Assembly (NCBI RefSeq): GCF_023897065.1
Contig: NZ_JAMHIV010000039.1
Span: 1-64,000 of the forward strand
DNA length: 64,000 nucleotides
Origin: Crossiella sp. SN42
GTDB lineage: Bacteria; Actinomycetota; Actinomycetes; Mycobacteriales; Pseudonocardiaceae
Direction: 5' to 3'
In this document: in pieces, positions 46,601 through 54,051 of the stretch
Layout of the letters: every line of letters starts with the position of its first letter
Numbering within the stretch: position 1 is the stretch's first letter
Notes under the pieces: model-generated
Databases searched by the model: none
What the model was told of the DNA's origin: nothing
The model's input: the letters and a program-made list of their open reading frames with translations, nothing else
Position numbers and translations under genes: made by a program

Positions 46601-46755
46601 TCGCCCGGATCCACCTCGACCTCGGCGACCTCGCCACCGCCCGCGCTCACGCGACCAAAGCCCTTGCCAGCCACCGGAAAACCGGGCACCGCCCCGGCGA
46701 GGAGCGCACCGTGGAGGTGCTGGCCCGGATCGCCGAGGCGGAGCGGAAGAGCTAG
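43642..46755 (+). CDS. AfsR/SARP-family regulator with NB-ARC and TPR domains
   Basis: The 1,037-residue regulator has the full AfsR architecture: an OmpR-type winged-helix DNA-binding domain at 5-95 (VEFRLLGPVEI, ALHTYVRRLRHLL), a bacterial transcriptional activation domain at about 98-245, an NB-ARC ATPase with Walker A GPPGVGKTA (297-306 region) and Walker B RRVLVLLDNAS (about 375-385), and C-terminal TPRs from about 690 to the end. SARPs of this size activate secondary-metabolite or pleiotropic pathways by binding repeats near -35. ATG 43642 follows GAGGGGGGC. It is 54 bp after nos, so co-transcription is plausible. No biosynthetic cluster follows. Confidence 0.92.
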   Translation: MAGRGVEFRLLGPVEIVLSGRSAPVEAAKHRTLLACLVLRAGQRVEVTELVGYLWDDEDRPAHPRGALHTYVRRLRHLLGAGLISTVAGGYQLEAEPEAADAHRFRQLLHTARQTADPAERAAVLHSALALWRGPALADITSAALRRDYGDPLDAERLDALALRFDTELALGRHESLVPDLWKATAEHPLREEFWHQLMLALYRTQRQAEALETYQRAADVLRQELGVEPSARLRDLRQSVLTNDPALAPPAPLTTAVAAWQPVCQLPPDIGDFVGRERLGHRIAEELRRGGPVLVSGPPGVGKTALAVRVGHRLRADFPDGQLHVNLHGYATEAALRPTDVLARFLRGLGVPPAQIPLEQEQQAELFRSVLRGRRVLVLLDNASAADQVLPLLPAEPGCAALITSRNQLPGLGLTITLDALRHEDALELLAQTLGSDEPEALDELAELCAHLPLALRIAAANLAGQYGLTQQVRQIRRGNRLAALAIEGDHDAAVQNAFERSYRMLSADHRRLFRYLSLIPGPDMTPASVGELIDVPEWRAARMLTELADANLLLRQDEGRYQLHDLIRLYADFRCRAEDSVEGRKQALHRWLDYYHRHADHAIGLLYPEVDRVELPPATRPIAEFASLRKAKEWLDAERANLVAAVLHAADQRLDGVAWRLADTLRAYFQNNRILNDWLTVGTTGLKCAQREDSETAIAYLHHAFGIVHWFLGQPDTAIDHLTQARDGLHSEADRGRLANVLSNLGMNHMDRSELATAVDLYSRAEAILLELGNDQRLIPVLGNLGITLRRMGRLHEALARYTEALRLITTTGRVSGEPTVLNNLGYVQHELGDLNAALDNLNRSLATIDRMGGRYGETNTLIGLAAVHADLGDLERANELVANAVAKDETAVDRKELAQGYNVLGVVLSKRGRFHQAVPHHHRALELSRAIGLTLFEVEALLGLADTHQAMGETQIALDHALAALALAAEVGYGVRIGQAHTSLARIHLDLGDLATARAHATKALASHRKTGHRPGEERTVEVLARIAEAERKS

Positions 46756-46765
46756 CGAAACAGGG

Positions 46766-47422
46766 TCAGCTCGCGGTTTCCAGCTGGGGTTCTGCCTTCG
46801 CGGCGGCCTCGGCCTTGGACTTGGCGCGTTTGCGGAGGACCACGATGGTGACCACGACGGCGAGGACGGCCAGCAGGACCCAGCTGGCGGTGCCCAGTAC
46901 GCCCTCGACGCGCTTGGCCGCTTCGCCCAGGCCAGCGCCGATGCCGATGTGCAGCAGGGACCACAGGGTGGCGCCGATGATGCTGGCGGGGAGGAACTTG
47001 CGGTAGGCCAGGCCTGAGGTGCCCGCGGCGGCTGGGGTCAGGGTCCTGACGACGGGGAGGAAGCGGGCGAAGAAGACGGCCCAGGCGCCGCGGCGGCGGA
47101 TGAGGTCTGTTGCCTTGTCCCAGTTCTCGGCGCCCATCTTGGCCACCAGCTTGGTGTTTCTGAGCTTGACGCCGAACTTGCGGCCGAGCAGGTAGCCGAC
47201 CGAGTCGCCGGCGGCGGCGCAGATGGTCATGACCACCCACATGGTCAGGAAGAACGGGACCGTCTTGACCGTGGTCGCGGCGACCAGCAGGCCGGTGTCG
47301 CCGGGGACGATGAAGCCCAGGCCGATGGCGCACTCGCCGAAGGTCAGCAGGCCGGTCGCGATGAGCACGGCGGGCTTGGGCAGGCCGGCGATCGACTCCA
47401 GCGCCTCGGTGATGAACCCCAT
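46766..47422 (-). CDS. DedA-family membrane protein
   Basis: The 218-residue protein has the DedA/SNARE-associated layout: GFIVPGDTGLLVAA near the N-terminus, GDSVGYLLGRKFG, and the functional motif FFARFLPVVRTLTPAAAG, followed by two membrane helices and a basic/Glu-rich tail. DedA proteins flip undecaprenyl phosphate or phospholipids and support membrane homeostasis. ATG 47422 has GAGGGGGAC about nine bases upstream. It converges on the SARP gene with only ten bases between stops. Confidence 0.9.
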   Translation of the reverse strand: MGFITEALESIAGLPKPAVLIATGLLTFGECAIGLGFIVPGDTGLLVAATTVKTVPFFLTMWVVMTICAAAGDSVGYLLGRKFGVKLRNTKLVAKMGAENWDKATDLIRRRGAWAVFFARFLPVVRTLTPAAAGTSGLAYRKFLPASIIGATLWSLLHIGIGAGLGEAAKRVEGVLGTASWVLLAVLAVVVTIVVLRKRAKSKAEAAAKAEPQLETAS

Positions 47423-47588
47423 GACTACGTGTCCCCCTCGGGTGGTGTGACTGACCGGCAAGTCTTTCAGAAACGGACAGTTCGGCGTCCCGGACTTCCG
47501 GTTATCGGGTCCCTGACTTTCGTCTAGGGGTTGTGACCAGGGGTTCGGGGGTTGTCCCCGAGGGGTGTGAACTTGGCTGCCCGACTGG

Positions 47589-47618
47589 TTGACGGGTCTA
47601 CAAGAAGATCACTAGGCA
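47589..47618 (+). promoter_or_regulatory. Candidate promoter upstream of SulP-carbonic anhydrase gene
   Basis: TTGACG (47589-47594), an 18-bp spacer and TAGGCA (47613-47618) approximate -35 and -10. The start site would be near 47625, right at the ATG of the small upstream ORF. Confidence 0.4.
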
Positions 47619-47625
47619 TGTGACG

Positions 47626-47757
47626 ATGACCACAGCGGCGGAAAAGTGCCACGAGTTCGCCGTGGTGGTCATCAGCAGTCGGAGGTCGCGCATGACAGGG
47701 ACTCGGTGCGCCGAGCCGTTATCCGCGCCTGCCCGGCCTTGGCGAACCCGCCGCTGA
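47626..47757 (+). CDS. Possible leaderless upstream ORF, 43 aa
   Basis: The frame encodes a 43-residue peptide beginning MTTAAEKCHEF and ending in an Arg-rich tail (RPWRTRR). Its ATG is seven bases after a predicted -10 and there is no ribosome-binding site, which fits leaderless translation. The start codon is part of an 8-bp inverted repeat with 47665-47672. It lies 139 bp before the SulP-carbonic anhydrase start and could be a regulatory leader peptide; two Cys and several Arg codons are the only hints. The small size makes chance possible. Confidence 0.3.
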   Translation: MTTAAEKCHEFAVVVISSRRSRMTGTRCAEPLSAPARPWRTRR

Positions 47758-47896
47758 TGTTCCCCGCGCGTGCGCGCTGACGCGCCCGCCGTCCCGTCTC
47801 CCCTTCACCGCCGGGCCGCCGTGCCCGGGGCTGACGCGCGTGCCGCCGCCCTCGGTGACACGCGAGACCGCACATCCATCGGAGGTTCACCGCGCC

Positions 47897-50212
47897 ATGA
47901 TCAGCGCACCCCGTCCCCGGCACCGCAGCAGCGAGCACACCACCTCCAGCCGGCCACCCGTGCACTCCCCGCCCGGTGTGAACAGCGGAAACCGACTGCT
48001 CAGCCTGCTCCGCCACGACCTGCCCGCGTCCCTGGTCGTGTTGCTCACCGCCGTTCCGCTCTCCCTCGGCATCGCCGCGGCCTCCGGCGCCCCGCTGATG
48101 GCAGGCCTGATCGCCGCCGTCGTCGGCGGTGTGGTCGCCGGGTCGCTCAGCGGGTCCCCGCTCCAGATCAGCGGGGCCGCCACCGGACTGACCGTCATCG
48201 TCGCCGGGCTGGTGCAGCAGTACGGGTTCGCCGCCACCGCCGGGATCACCGTCGCGGCCGGGCTGCTGCAACTGCTGCTGGGCCTGTCCAGGATCGGCCG
48301 GGCCGCGCTGTCCCTCTCCCCCGCCGTGGTGCACGGCCTGCTCGCCGGGATCGGCGTGGTCATCGCGATCAGCCAGCTGCACGTGGTGCTCGGCGGGCAG
48401 CCGCAGACCTCGGTGCTGGCCAACCTGCGCGACCTGCCAGCCCAGCTCGCCGCGCACCACGACGCGGCCTTCCTGATCGGCCTGATCGCCATCGCCGTGC
48501 TGCTGCTGTGGCCGCGCCTGCCCAAGGTGCGCCTGGTGCCCGCGGCGCTGGTCGCGGTCGCGCTGGCCACCGCGGTGGCCTGGATCTTCCGCCTCGATCT
48601 GCCCAGGGTGGACCTGCCCGAGCAGCCGCTGGCCGCCTTCACCCTGCCCGTGCTGCCCGAGGGCACGCCCAGCGGGATCGCGCTGTCCGTGCTGCTGGTC
48701 GCCGCGGTGGCCAGCGTGGAGTCGCTGCTGTCCGCGGTCGCGGTGGACCGGCTGCACACCGGCCCGCGCGCCGACCTGGACCGCGAGCTGGTCGCCCAGG
48801 GCGTGGCCAACATGGCCTCCGGCGCGCTCGGCGGACTGCCCATCGCCGGTGGCATCGTGCGCTCCTCCACCAACGTCGCCGCCGGGGCCCGCAGCCGCGC
48901 CTCGACCATCCTGCACGGGCTGTGGGTGGCCGCCTTCGTGCTGCTCCTGGCCGGTCTGCTGGAGCGCATCCCGCTGGCCGCGCTGGCCGCGGTGCTGGTG
49001 GTCTCCGGGGTGCAACTGGTCCGGCTGAGCCACATGCGCGAGCTGTGGCGGCACCGCGAGTTCCCGGTGTACGCGGTCACCTTCGCCGGGGTGGTCTTCC
49101 TGGACCTGGTCCAGGGCGTAACCCTGGGCATCCTGCTGGCCCTCGCGCTGTCCCTCTACCGGCTGACCCACGCCACGATCCGGGTGAACCCGCCCGCCGA
49201 GGGTGAGGACACCTGGTCGGTGAGCGTGCGCGGCTCGCTGGTCTTCCTCGGCGTGGCCCGGCTGACCGGCGAGCTGCACCGGGTGCCGGAACGGACGAAG
49301 GTGCTGCTCAACCTGCACGTGGACTACCTGGACCACGCCGCCTACGAGGCCATCCACGGCTGGTGCCGCACGCACGAGCGGCTCGGCGGCGCGGTGACCG
49401 TCAGCGAGGACCACGGCGACACCTGGTTCCACCGCGACCGGCACAGCCGCGCCGAACAGCGCCGCTCGCTGCCCGGCCCGCTGCTGCGCTGGTTCGCGCC
49501 CTGGTCGGTGTGGCAGCACCGGGACGGCGACTCGGCCGCCGCCGCGCTGATCCCCCGGCCGCGCGCGGAGGCCGGCGCGCTGGATGACTCGATGCTGCTG
49601 GGCGTGCACGAGTTCGAGCGCAGCTGCGCGCCGCTGGCCCGGCCGTTCTTCGCCGAGCTGGCCAACGGGCAGAGCCCCCGGCAACTCTTCGTGACCTGCG
49701 CGGACTCCAGGGTGGTGCCCAACCTGATCACCACCAGCGGACCGGGTGACCTGTTCACCCTGCGCAACATCGGCAACCTGGTGCCCCGGCACGACGAGGG
49801 ACCGGCGGACGCCTCGGTGGGCGCCACGGTGGAGTACGCGGTGGACGTGCTGAAGGTGGCGGCCATCGTGGTCTGCGGGCACTCCGACTGCGGCGCGATG
49901 AAGGCCGGCCTCTCCGGCGCGGTGCGCACCGGTTCCCGGCTGGCGGAGTGGCTGCGGCACATCCAGCCCAGCCTGATCCGCTTCCACGCCGTCGAGGAGG
50001 ACACCGGGCTGGCCGCGCACGACCGGCTCAGCGTGGCCAACGTGGTGCAGCAGCTGGACAACCTGATGACCTTCCCGGTGGTCAGGGAGGCGGTGCTGGC
50101 CGGGCGGCTGAACCTCGTCGGCATGTTCTTCGACATCGCGGGCCCGCGCGTGTACCTGGTGGACCAGCAGACCGGCAGGCTGGCCCCGGTCACCTCCGGC
50201 GCGGCCACCTGA
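47897..50212 (+). CDS. SulP anion transporter fused to beta-carbonic anhydrase
   Basis: The 771-residue fusion has a SulP transporter (about residues 35-420; ten or more membrane helices, VPLSLGIAAASGAP, LSGSPLQISGAATGL, NMASGALGGLPIAGGIVRSSTN). A STAS-like cytoplasmic stretch lies at about 430-540. A C-terminal beta-carbonic anhydrase covers about 570-771, with zinc ligands Cys601 in CADSR, His662 and Cys665 in GHSDCGAM and the Asp/Arg dyad 603/605. It is similar in layout to mycobacterial Rv3273. It should couple bicarbonate transport to CO2 hydration. ATG 47897 has GGAGG eleven bases upstream, a long spacing. Confidence 0.92.
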   Translation: MISAPRPRHRSSEHTTSSRPPVHSPPGVNSGNRLLSLLRHDLPASLVVLLTAVPLSLGIAAASGAPLMAGLIAAVVGGVVAGSLSGSPLQISGAATGLTVIVAGLVQQYGFAATAGITVAAGLLQLLLGLSRIGRAALSLSPAVVHGLLAGIGVVIAISQLHVVLGGQPQTSVLANLRDLPAQLAAHHDAAFLIGLIAIAVLLLWPRLPKVRLVPAALVAVALATAVAWIFRLDLPRVDLPEQPLAAFTLPVLPEGTPSGIALSVLLVAAVASVESLLSAVAVDRLHTGPRADLDRELVAQGVANMASGALGGLPIAGGIVRSSTNVAAGARSRASTILHGLWVAAFVLLLAGLLERIPLAALAAVLVVSGVQLVRLSHMRELWRHREFPVYAVTFAGVVFLDLVQGVTLGILLALALSLYRLTHATIRVNPPAEGEDTWSVSVRGSLVFLGVARLTGELHRVPERTKVLLNLHVDYLDHAAYEAIHGWCRTHERLGGAVTVSEDHGDTWFHRDRHSRAEQRRSLPGPLLRWFAPWSVWQHRDGDSAAAALIPRPRAEAGALDDSMLLGVHEFERSCAPLARPFFAELANGQSPRQLFVTCADSRVVPNLITTSGPGDLFTLRNIGNLVPRHDEGPADASVGATVEYAVDVLKVAAIVVCGHSDCGAMKAGLSGAVRTGSRLAEWLRHIQPSLIRFHAVEEDTGLAAHDRLSVANVVQQLDNLMTFPVVREAVLAGRLNLVGMFFDIAGPRVYLVDQQTGRLAPVTSGAAT

Positions 50213-50225
50213 TCCCCGGCTGATC

Positions 50226-50273
50226 GCGGAGGGTGACGTGACTCGCGAAATCCGCGCCCACGGCGCCCTCCGC
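50226..50273 (+). terminator. Hairpin after the SulP-carbonic anhydrase gene
   Basis: The arms GCGGAGGG (50226-50233) and CCCTCCGC (50266-50273) pair perfectly but enclose a 32-nt loop. It starts 14 bases after the stop codon. Confidence 0.45.
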
Positions 50274-50483
50274 AGGTCAGCGTGGGGTTCACGGCCCAGA
50301 CACGCAGGGTCACCACCGTCGGGTGGTTGTCTGGGGCCGGGCGCGTCTCTACGGTGGGGGTGGTTACGGCCGAATGGCCGTGTCGGCGCGCGGGCCCAGC
50401 CCGGTCGCCGGGTTCCGCACTACAACGCCTTGCCGATGCGGCTCGACGCAGAGATTCACGCGAGTAGGGCAGGAGGAGGCGCC

Positions 50484-50867
50484 GTGACCGAGCACATCCA
50501 GCAGGCTCACCCCATCGACCTGCCAGGGGAAGAGGTGGCCGACACCACCGCCTCGCACCGGCCGGGCGGCATCGTGGTGATCACCGTGGTCGGCGAGCTG
50601 GACATGTCCTCCACCCCGGCCTTCCAGGAGCTCCTCGGCGCCGAGGTGGACGAGAGCTGCCGCAGGCTGGTGGTGGACCTCACCGGGGTCAGCTTCCTCG
50701 GCTCCAGCGGGCTGGCCGCGCTGGTGGAGGCCCGCCAGGTGGTGCAGCGGCAGGACGCCGAGCTGCGCCTGGTCTGCGCCACCCACGCGGTGACCCGCCC
50801 GCTGCACGCCACCGGCCTCGGCGAGGTCTTCGACATCCACCAGACCCTCGACGGCGCGCTGGCCTGA
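50484..50867 (+). CDS. STAS-domain anti-sigma factor antagonist
   Basis: The 127-residue STAS protein contains DLTGVSFLGSSGLAALVEAR, identical over 20 residues to the core of the protein encoded at 12541, with the phosphorylatable Ser. GTG 50484 is preceded by AGGAGGAGG. It is expected to titrate RsbW-type anti-sigma factors; the RsbW/SigF pair at 52117-53351 lies close by on the same strand. Its stop codon abuts the convergent glycosyltransferase stop with no gap. Confidence 0.88.
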   Translation: MTEHIQQAHPIDLPGEEVADTTASHRPGGIVVITVVGELDMSSTPAFQELLGAEVDESCRRLVVDLTGVSFLGSSGLAALVEARQVVQRQDAELRLVCATHAVTRPLHATGLGEVFDIHQTLDGALA

Positions 50868-51926
50868 TCAGCGGCCGCGCCGCTGGGCCGGGACGGCCTC
50901 GTCGGCCAGCACCCGCTCGTAGACCCGGTCGGTGTCGGCGACCACCCGGTCCCAGGAGTAGCGGGCGCTGACCCGGTCCCGTCCGGCCACCCCGCAGGAC
51001 TCGATCATCGCCGGGTCGGCCAGGAAACCGCGCAGCGCCTTGGCCAGTCCGCGCGGGTCTTCCGGGCGCACGTGCAGCCCGGTCACGCCGTGCACCACGG
51101 TGTCGGCCAGCTCGCCCTCGCCGGTGGCGATCACCGCGGTGCCGCAGGCCATCGCGGCCAGCGGCATCGTTCCGCAGGAACCCTTGCGGGGCAAGCACAT
51201 CAGCGCGTCCGCCGAGCGCAGCAGCGGCGGCAGCGCGCGGGCGGTGACCATGCCGAGCAGGTGCACCCGGTCGGCCACACCCCTGGCCTGGGCCAGCTGC
51301 TTGATCCGGCGCAGCTCGTCACCGTCCACTGTGGACCTGCTGTTGGGGGTGGCCAGCACCAGCTCGGTGTCCGGCACCGCGGGCAGCACCTCGATGATCC
51401 GGTCGAAACCGTGGCCGGGCACCACCGGGCCCAGGCCCAGCAGCCGGTGCCGGGCTCCCCGGGTGGCCACCTCGCCCTCGGGGTGGAAGCGGTTCAGGTC
51501 GATGCCGCAGGGCACCACGCAGATCCGGCCGCGCGGCACGCCCATGCGCACCAGGCGGTCCCGTTCGTCGTTGTCCCCGGCCAGCACCAGCCGGGCTTTG
51601 CGGCCCAGCATCCGTTCGATCGTGTGCCGGTCGCTCTGCCCGGCGCCGAGGCCGTGGTAGGTCTGCACCAGCGGGGCGCCCGCGTCGGCCGCGGCCATCA
51701 GCGCGGCCAGTCCGGCCGTCCAGCAGTGCGCGTGCACCAGGTCCGGCGGCCGCTGCCGGAACCGCCGGGCGAGGAATTCGGTGAACTCCCCCATGGGCAG
51801 CGACTCCCGGTCCGACCGGGTGTACACGGTCACCCGGTGGCCCGCGCCGGTCAGCCCGGCGGCCAGTCTGGTCACCTGTGGGTCCTGGTCGGAGACGGTC
51901 GGGTCGGACACCATCGCGATCCTCAT
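50868..51926 (-). CDS. GT4-family glycosyltransferase
   Basis: The 352-residue GT-B protein begins with MRIAMVSDPTVSDQDPQV and has DLVHAHCWTAGL, VVPCGIDLNRFHPEG typical of GT4 enzymes, and a late nucleotide-sugar site where EX7E is expected (GSCGTMPLAAMACGTAVIAT). The first Glu of that motif is replaced, so the donor site is atypical. ATG 51926 has GGAGGAGG upstream. It could glycosylate a lipid or small molecule. The RSTVDGDEL segment contains a perfect copy of the 13-bp palindrome. Confidence 0.85.
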   Translation of the reverse strand: MRIAMVSDPTVSDQDPQVTRLAAGLTGAGHRVTVYTRSDRESLPMGEFTEFLARRFRQRPPDLVHAHCWTAGLAALMAAADAGAPLVQTYHGLGAGQSDRHTIERMLGRKARLVLAGDNDERDRLVRMGVPRGRICVVPCGIDLNRFHPEGEVATRGARHRLLGLGPVVPGHGFDRIIEVLPAVPDTELVLATPNSRSTVDGDELRRIKQLAQARGVADRVHLLGMVTARALPPLLRSADALMCLPRKGSCGTMPLAAMACGTAVIATGEGELADTVVHGVTGLHVRPEDPRGLAKALRGFLADPAMIESCGVAGRDRVSARYSWDRVVADTDRVYERVLADEAVPAQRRGR

Positions 51927-52003
51927 CAGAGCACCTCCTCCCTGGGGGTTCTCCGAACCGCCGAAGCGCTAAACCGGGTGGCCGGGCGCCCCGTCGTCTG
52001 AGG

Positions 52004-52028
52004 GTTGGCCCCCGAATCGCCGGGGTAT
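52004..52028 (+). promoter_or_regulatory. SigB/SigF-type promoter of the rsbW-sigF operon
   Basis: GTTG (52004-52007), a 15-bp spacer and GGGTAT (52023-52028) match the general-stress sigma consensus (GTTT, about 15 bp, GGGTAT). It lies before its own anti-sigma and sigma genes, as in autoregulated SigB/SigF operons. An in-frame ATG at 52027 overlaps the -10 and so is unlikely to be a start. Confidence 0.65.
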
Positions 52029-52116
52029 GTCCATCCTTGTCCGGCCAGCTGAGGTGATGATGTCCAGGTGTCGTAGCGTGATCGCGCAAGCACACCGCAA
52101 TTTCCGAGATGTCGAG

Positions 52117-52548
52117 GTGACCGTGTCGCAGCCCGATTCGACTTCCGAACCGGCCATTCCCCCGGTGGAGGTGCGCATCGCCGCCACCGCACTGCAGATC
52201 TCCTCGGTGCGCGCGGTCGCCGCGGACCTCGCCATGCGCGAGGACTTCGACCTGGACGCGATCGCCGACCTCAAGCTGGCCGTGGACGAGGTGTGCTCGA
52301 CCCTGGTCCGGCTGGCCGCGCCGGGAGTGGTGCTCAGCTGTGAGTTCCGGCCGGCCGCCGGGGAGATCACGGTGCGCGCGGGCGTGCTGTCGGCCGGCGA
52401 CGCGCTGCCCCGCAAGGACTCCTTCGGCTGGCAGGTGCTCACCACCCTCACCGACTCGGTGCAGGCCACCGTGGAACCGGCGCAGGACGGTTTCCACCTG
52501 GTCCGCATCGAGCTGGCGAAGAGGAGCAACTCGGTGGTGGGCGGGTGA
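52117..52548 (+). CDS. RsbW-like anti-sigma factor (HATPase kinase)
   Basis: The 143-residue protein has a GHKL ATPase fold of anti-sigma type: SSVRAVAADLAMREDFD, the N box LKLAVDEVCSTLVRLA, and SFGWQVLTTLTDSV near the C-terminus. It should bind the downstream sigma factor and phosphorylate STAS antagonists. GTG 52117 is used (GTG 52123 is an alternative) because the promoter at 52004-52028 rules out the longer form. Its stop overlaps the sigma factor start (GTGA), so the pair is made in equal amounts. Confidence 0.88.
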   Translation: MTVSQPDSTSEPAIPPVEVRIAATALQISSVRAVAADLAMREDFDLDAIADLKLAVDEVCSTLVRLAAPGVVLSCEFRPAAGEITVRAGVLSAGDALPRKDSFGWQVLTTLTDSVQATVEPAQDGFHLVRIELAKRSNSVVGG

Positions 52549-53351
52549 CCCAGGCCGACCACACGGCCGAGCCGCAGTCCGGCGACTCCGGCCGATACGA
52601 CCACCTGAAGCCGCTGTTCAGCGAGTTCGCCGCGCTGGCAGCGGATGACCCTCGCCGGTCCCAGCTGCGCGACGCGCTGGTCACCGGGCACCTGCCGGTG
52701 GCCAAGCACATCGCGCGCCGGTTCAGCCAGCGCGGCGAGCCGCAGGAGGACCTGATCCAGGTCGCCACGCTCGGCCTGATCAACGCGGTGGACCGGTTCG
52801 ACCCGGAGCGCGGGGTGGACTTCCTGTCCTTCGCGGTGCCCACCGTGATGGGCGAGGTGCGCAGGCACTTCCGGGACGCCAGCTGGGCGGTCCGGGTGCC
52901 CAGGCGGCTCAAGGAGCTGCACCTGTCGATCAGCGCGGCCACCAGCGAGCTGTCCCAGCGGCTCGGTCGCGCGCCGACGCCCAGCGAGATCGCCACCCAC
53001 CTCCAGCTCACCCGCGAGGAGGTCTACGAGGGTCTGGAGGCCACCAACGCCTACCGCAGCGCCTCCCTGGACGACCTGCTCATCGCCGATGACGACTCGG
53101 TCTCCCTGGGCGACGCGCTCGGCGAGGAGGACTCCGGGCTGGCCGAGGTGGAGTACCGCGAGTCGCTGCAACCGCTGCTGGCCCAGCTGCCGGAGCGGGA
53201 GCGGACCATCGTGGTGCTGCGGTTCTTCGGCAACATGACGCAGACCCAGATCGCGGACCGGGTCGGCATCTCGCAGATGCACGTCTCCCGGCTGCTCGGC
53301 CGCACGCTGGCCACGCTGCGGGAGAAGCTGATGGACGAGGAGTCCGGCTAA
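52545..53351 (+). CDS. SigB/SigF/SigG-family RNA polymerase sigma factor
   Basis: The 268-residue group 3 sigma factor has region 2 (DLIQVATLGLINAVDRFDPERG, FLSFAVPTVMGEVRRHFRD), region 3 (RVPRRLKELHLSI) and region 4 with helix-turn-helix (MTQTQIADRVGISQMHVSRL). The WAVRVPRRL segment is typical of SigF paralogues in actinobacteria. GTG 52545 overlaps the anti-sigma stop. It is likely to direct a stress or developmental regulon and, from the promoter found, its own operon. Confidence 0.93.
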   Translation: MTQADHTAEPQSGDSGRYDHLKPLFSEFAALAADDPRRSQLRDALVTGHLPVAKHIARRFSQRGEPQEDLIQVATLGLINAVDRFDPERGVDFLSFAVPTVMGEVRRHFRDASWAVRVPRRLKELHLSISAATSELSQRLGRAPTPSEIATHLQLTREEVYEGLEATNAYRSASLDDLLIADDDSVSLGDALGEEDSGLAEVEYRESLQPLLAQLPERERTIVVLRFFGNMTQTQIADRVGISQMHVSRLLGRTLATLREKLMDEESG

Positions 53352-54022
53352 CGGGCCAGGATCAGCGCGCCCCGTTTGGTGACGGTCATCGGGACCTCGA
53401 CCCAGCGCGCGCTGATCTCGGCCTCGGCCGGGGGCATCAGCCTGGCCACCAGGTAGTCCCGCACGGCCGGCGGGTCGGGCAGGTGGACCATGGGCGCGTC
53501 CCACGTCCGCACCTCGACCCGGTCGAACACCGTGCGCACCAGGCCGGGCGCGTCCTCGGCGTCGAAGGCGGTGCGCGGGGCCCGCCAGACCGGGGCCAGC
53601 TCCGGTGAGTCGCTGTGCGCGATGGTGGCGGCCAGGAACAGGCCGCCCTCGGCCAGCACCCGGCGGGCCTCGCGCAGCGCGGGGCGCGGATCAGCCAGGT
53701 GGCAGAAGGAGTTGGCGGCCACCACCACGTCGAAGGCGCCGTCGGCGAAGGGCAGCGCGGTCGCGCAGGCGCGCACGGCGGGGCCGGGGTGGGCGCGCAG
53801 CATGGTGGCCGAGCGGTCCAGGCCGACGAGCAGCCGCGGCCGGGGGCCACCGGCGGTCACCGCGCGGCTGAGCACGCCCTCGGCGCAGCCCACGTCCAGC
53901 ACCGCGCCACCCTCGGGCAGCTCGGCGGCGAGCACCGCGTACAGGTCCGGCGCGCCCGGCGAGGCGGTCATGCCGCGCCGGTAGCGGTCCGGGTTGTCGT
54001 CGTAGTCGCGCGGGATGGCCAT
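53348..54022 (-). CDS. Class I SAM-dependent methyltransferase
   Basis: The 224-residue enzyme has motif I VLDVGCAEGVLSRAV (about residues 40-54), VGLDRSATMLRAH, FDVVVAANSFCHLADP (motif II region) and REARRVLAEGGLFL (motif III), as in UbiE/Methyltransf_11 proteins. The substrate is unknown. ATG 54022 has GGAGG only one base upstream, an unusually tight spacing. Its stop overlaps the convergent sigma gene stop within CTAA. Confidence 0.87.
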   Translation of the reverse strand: MAIPRDYDDNPDRYRRGMTASPGAPDLYAVLAAELPEGGAVLDVGCAEGVLSRAVTAGGPRPRLLVGLDRSATMLRAHPGPAVRACATALPFADGAFDVVVAANSFCHLADPRPALREARRVLAEGGLFLAATIAHSDSPELAPVWRAPRTAFDAEDAPGLVRTVFDRVEVRTWDAPMVHLPDPPAVRDYLVARLMPPAEAEISARWVEVPMTVTKRGALILAR

Positions 54023-54051
54023 GCCTCCGAGTGTGGACCTCTTTGCCGCGC

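Larger units (their letters stand above)
47423..47896. promoter_or_regulatory. 474-bp divergent region between dedA-like and SulP genes
   Basis: It contains a promoter-like pair at 47589-47618, a possible leaderless 43-codon ORF at 47626-47757 and an inverted repeat (ATGACCAC 47626-47633; GTGGTCAT 47665-47672). The left part (47460-47580) is GC/T-rich and shows G-rich repeats around 47525-47570 with no gene. Confidence 0.5.
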
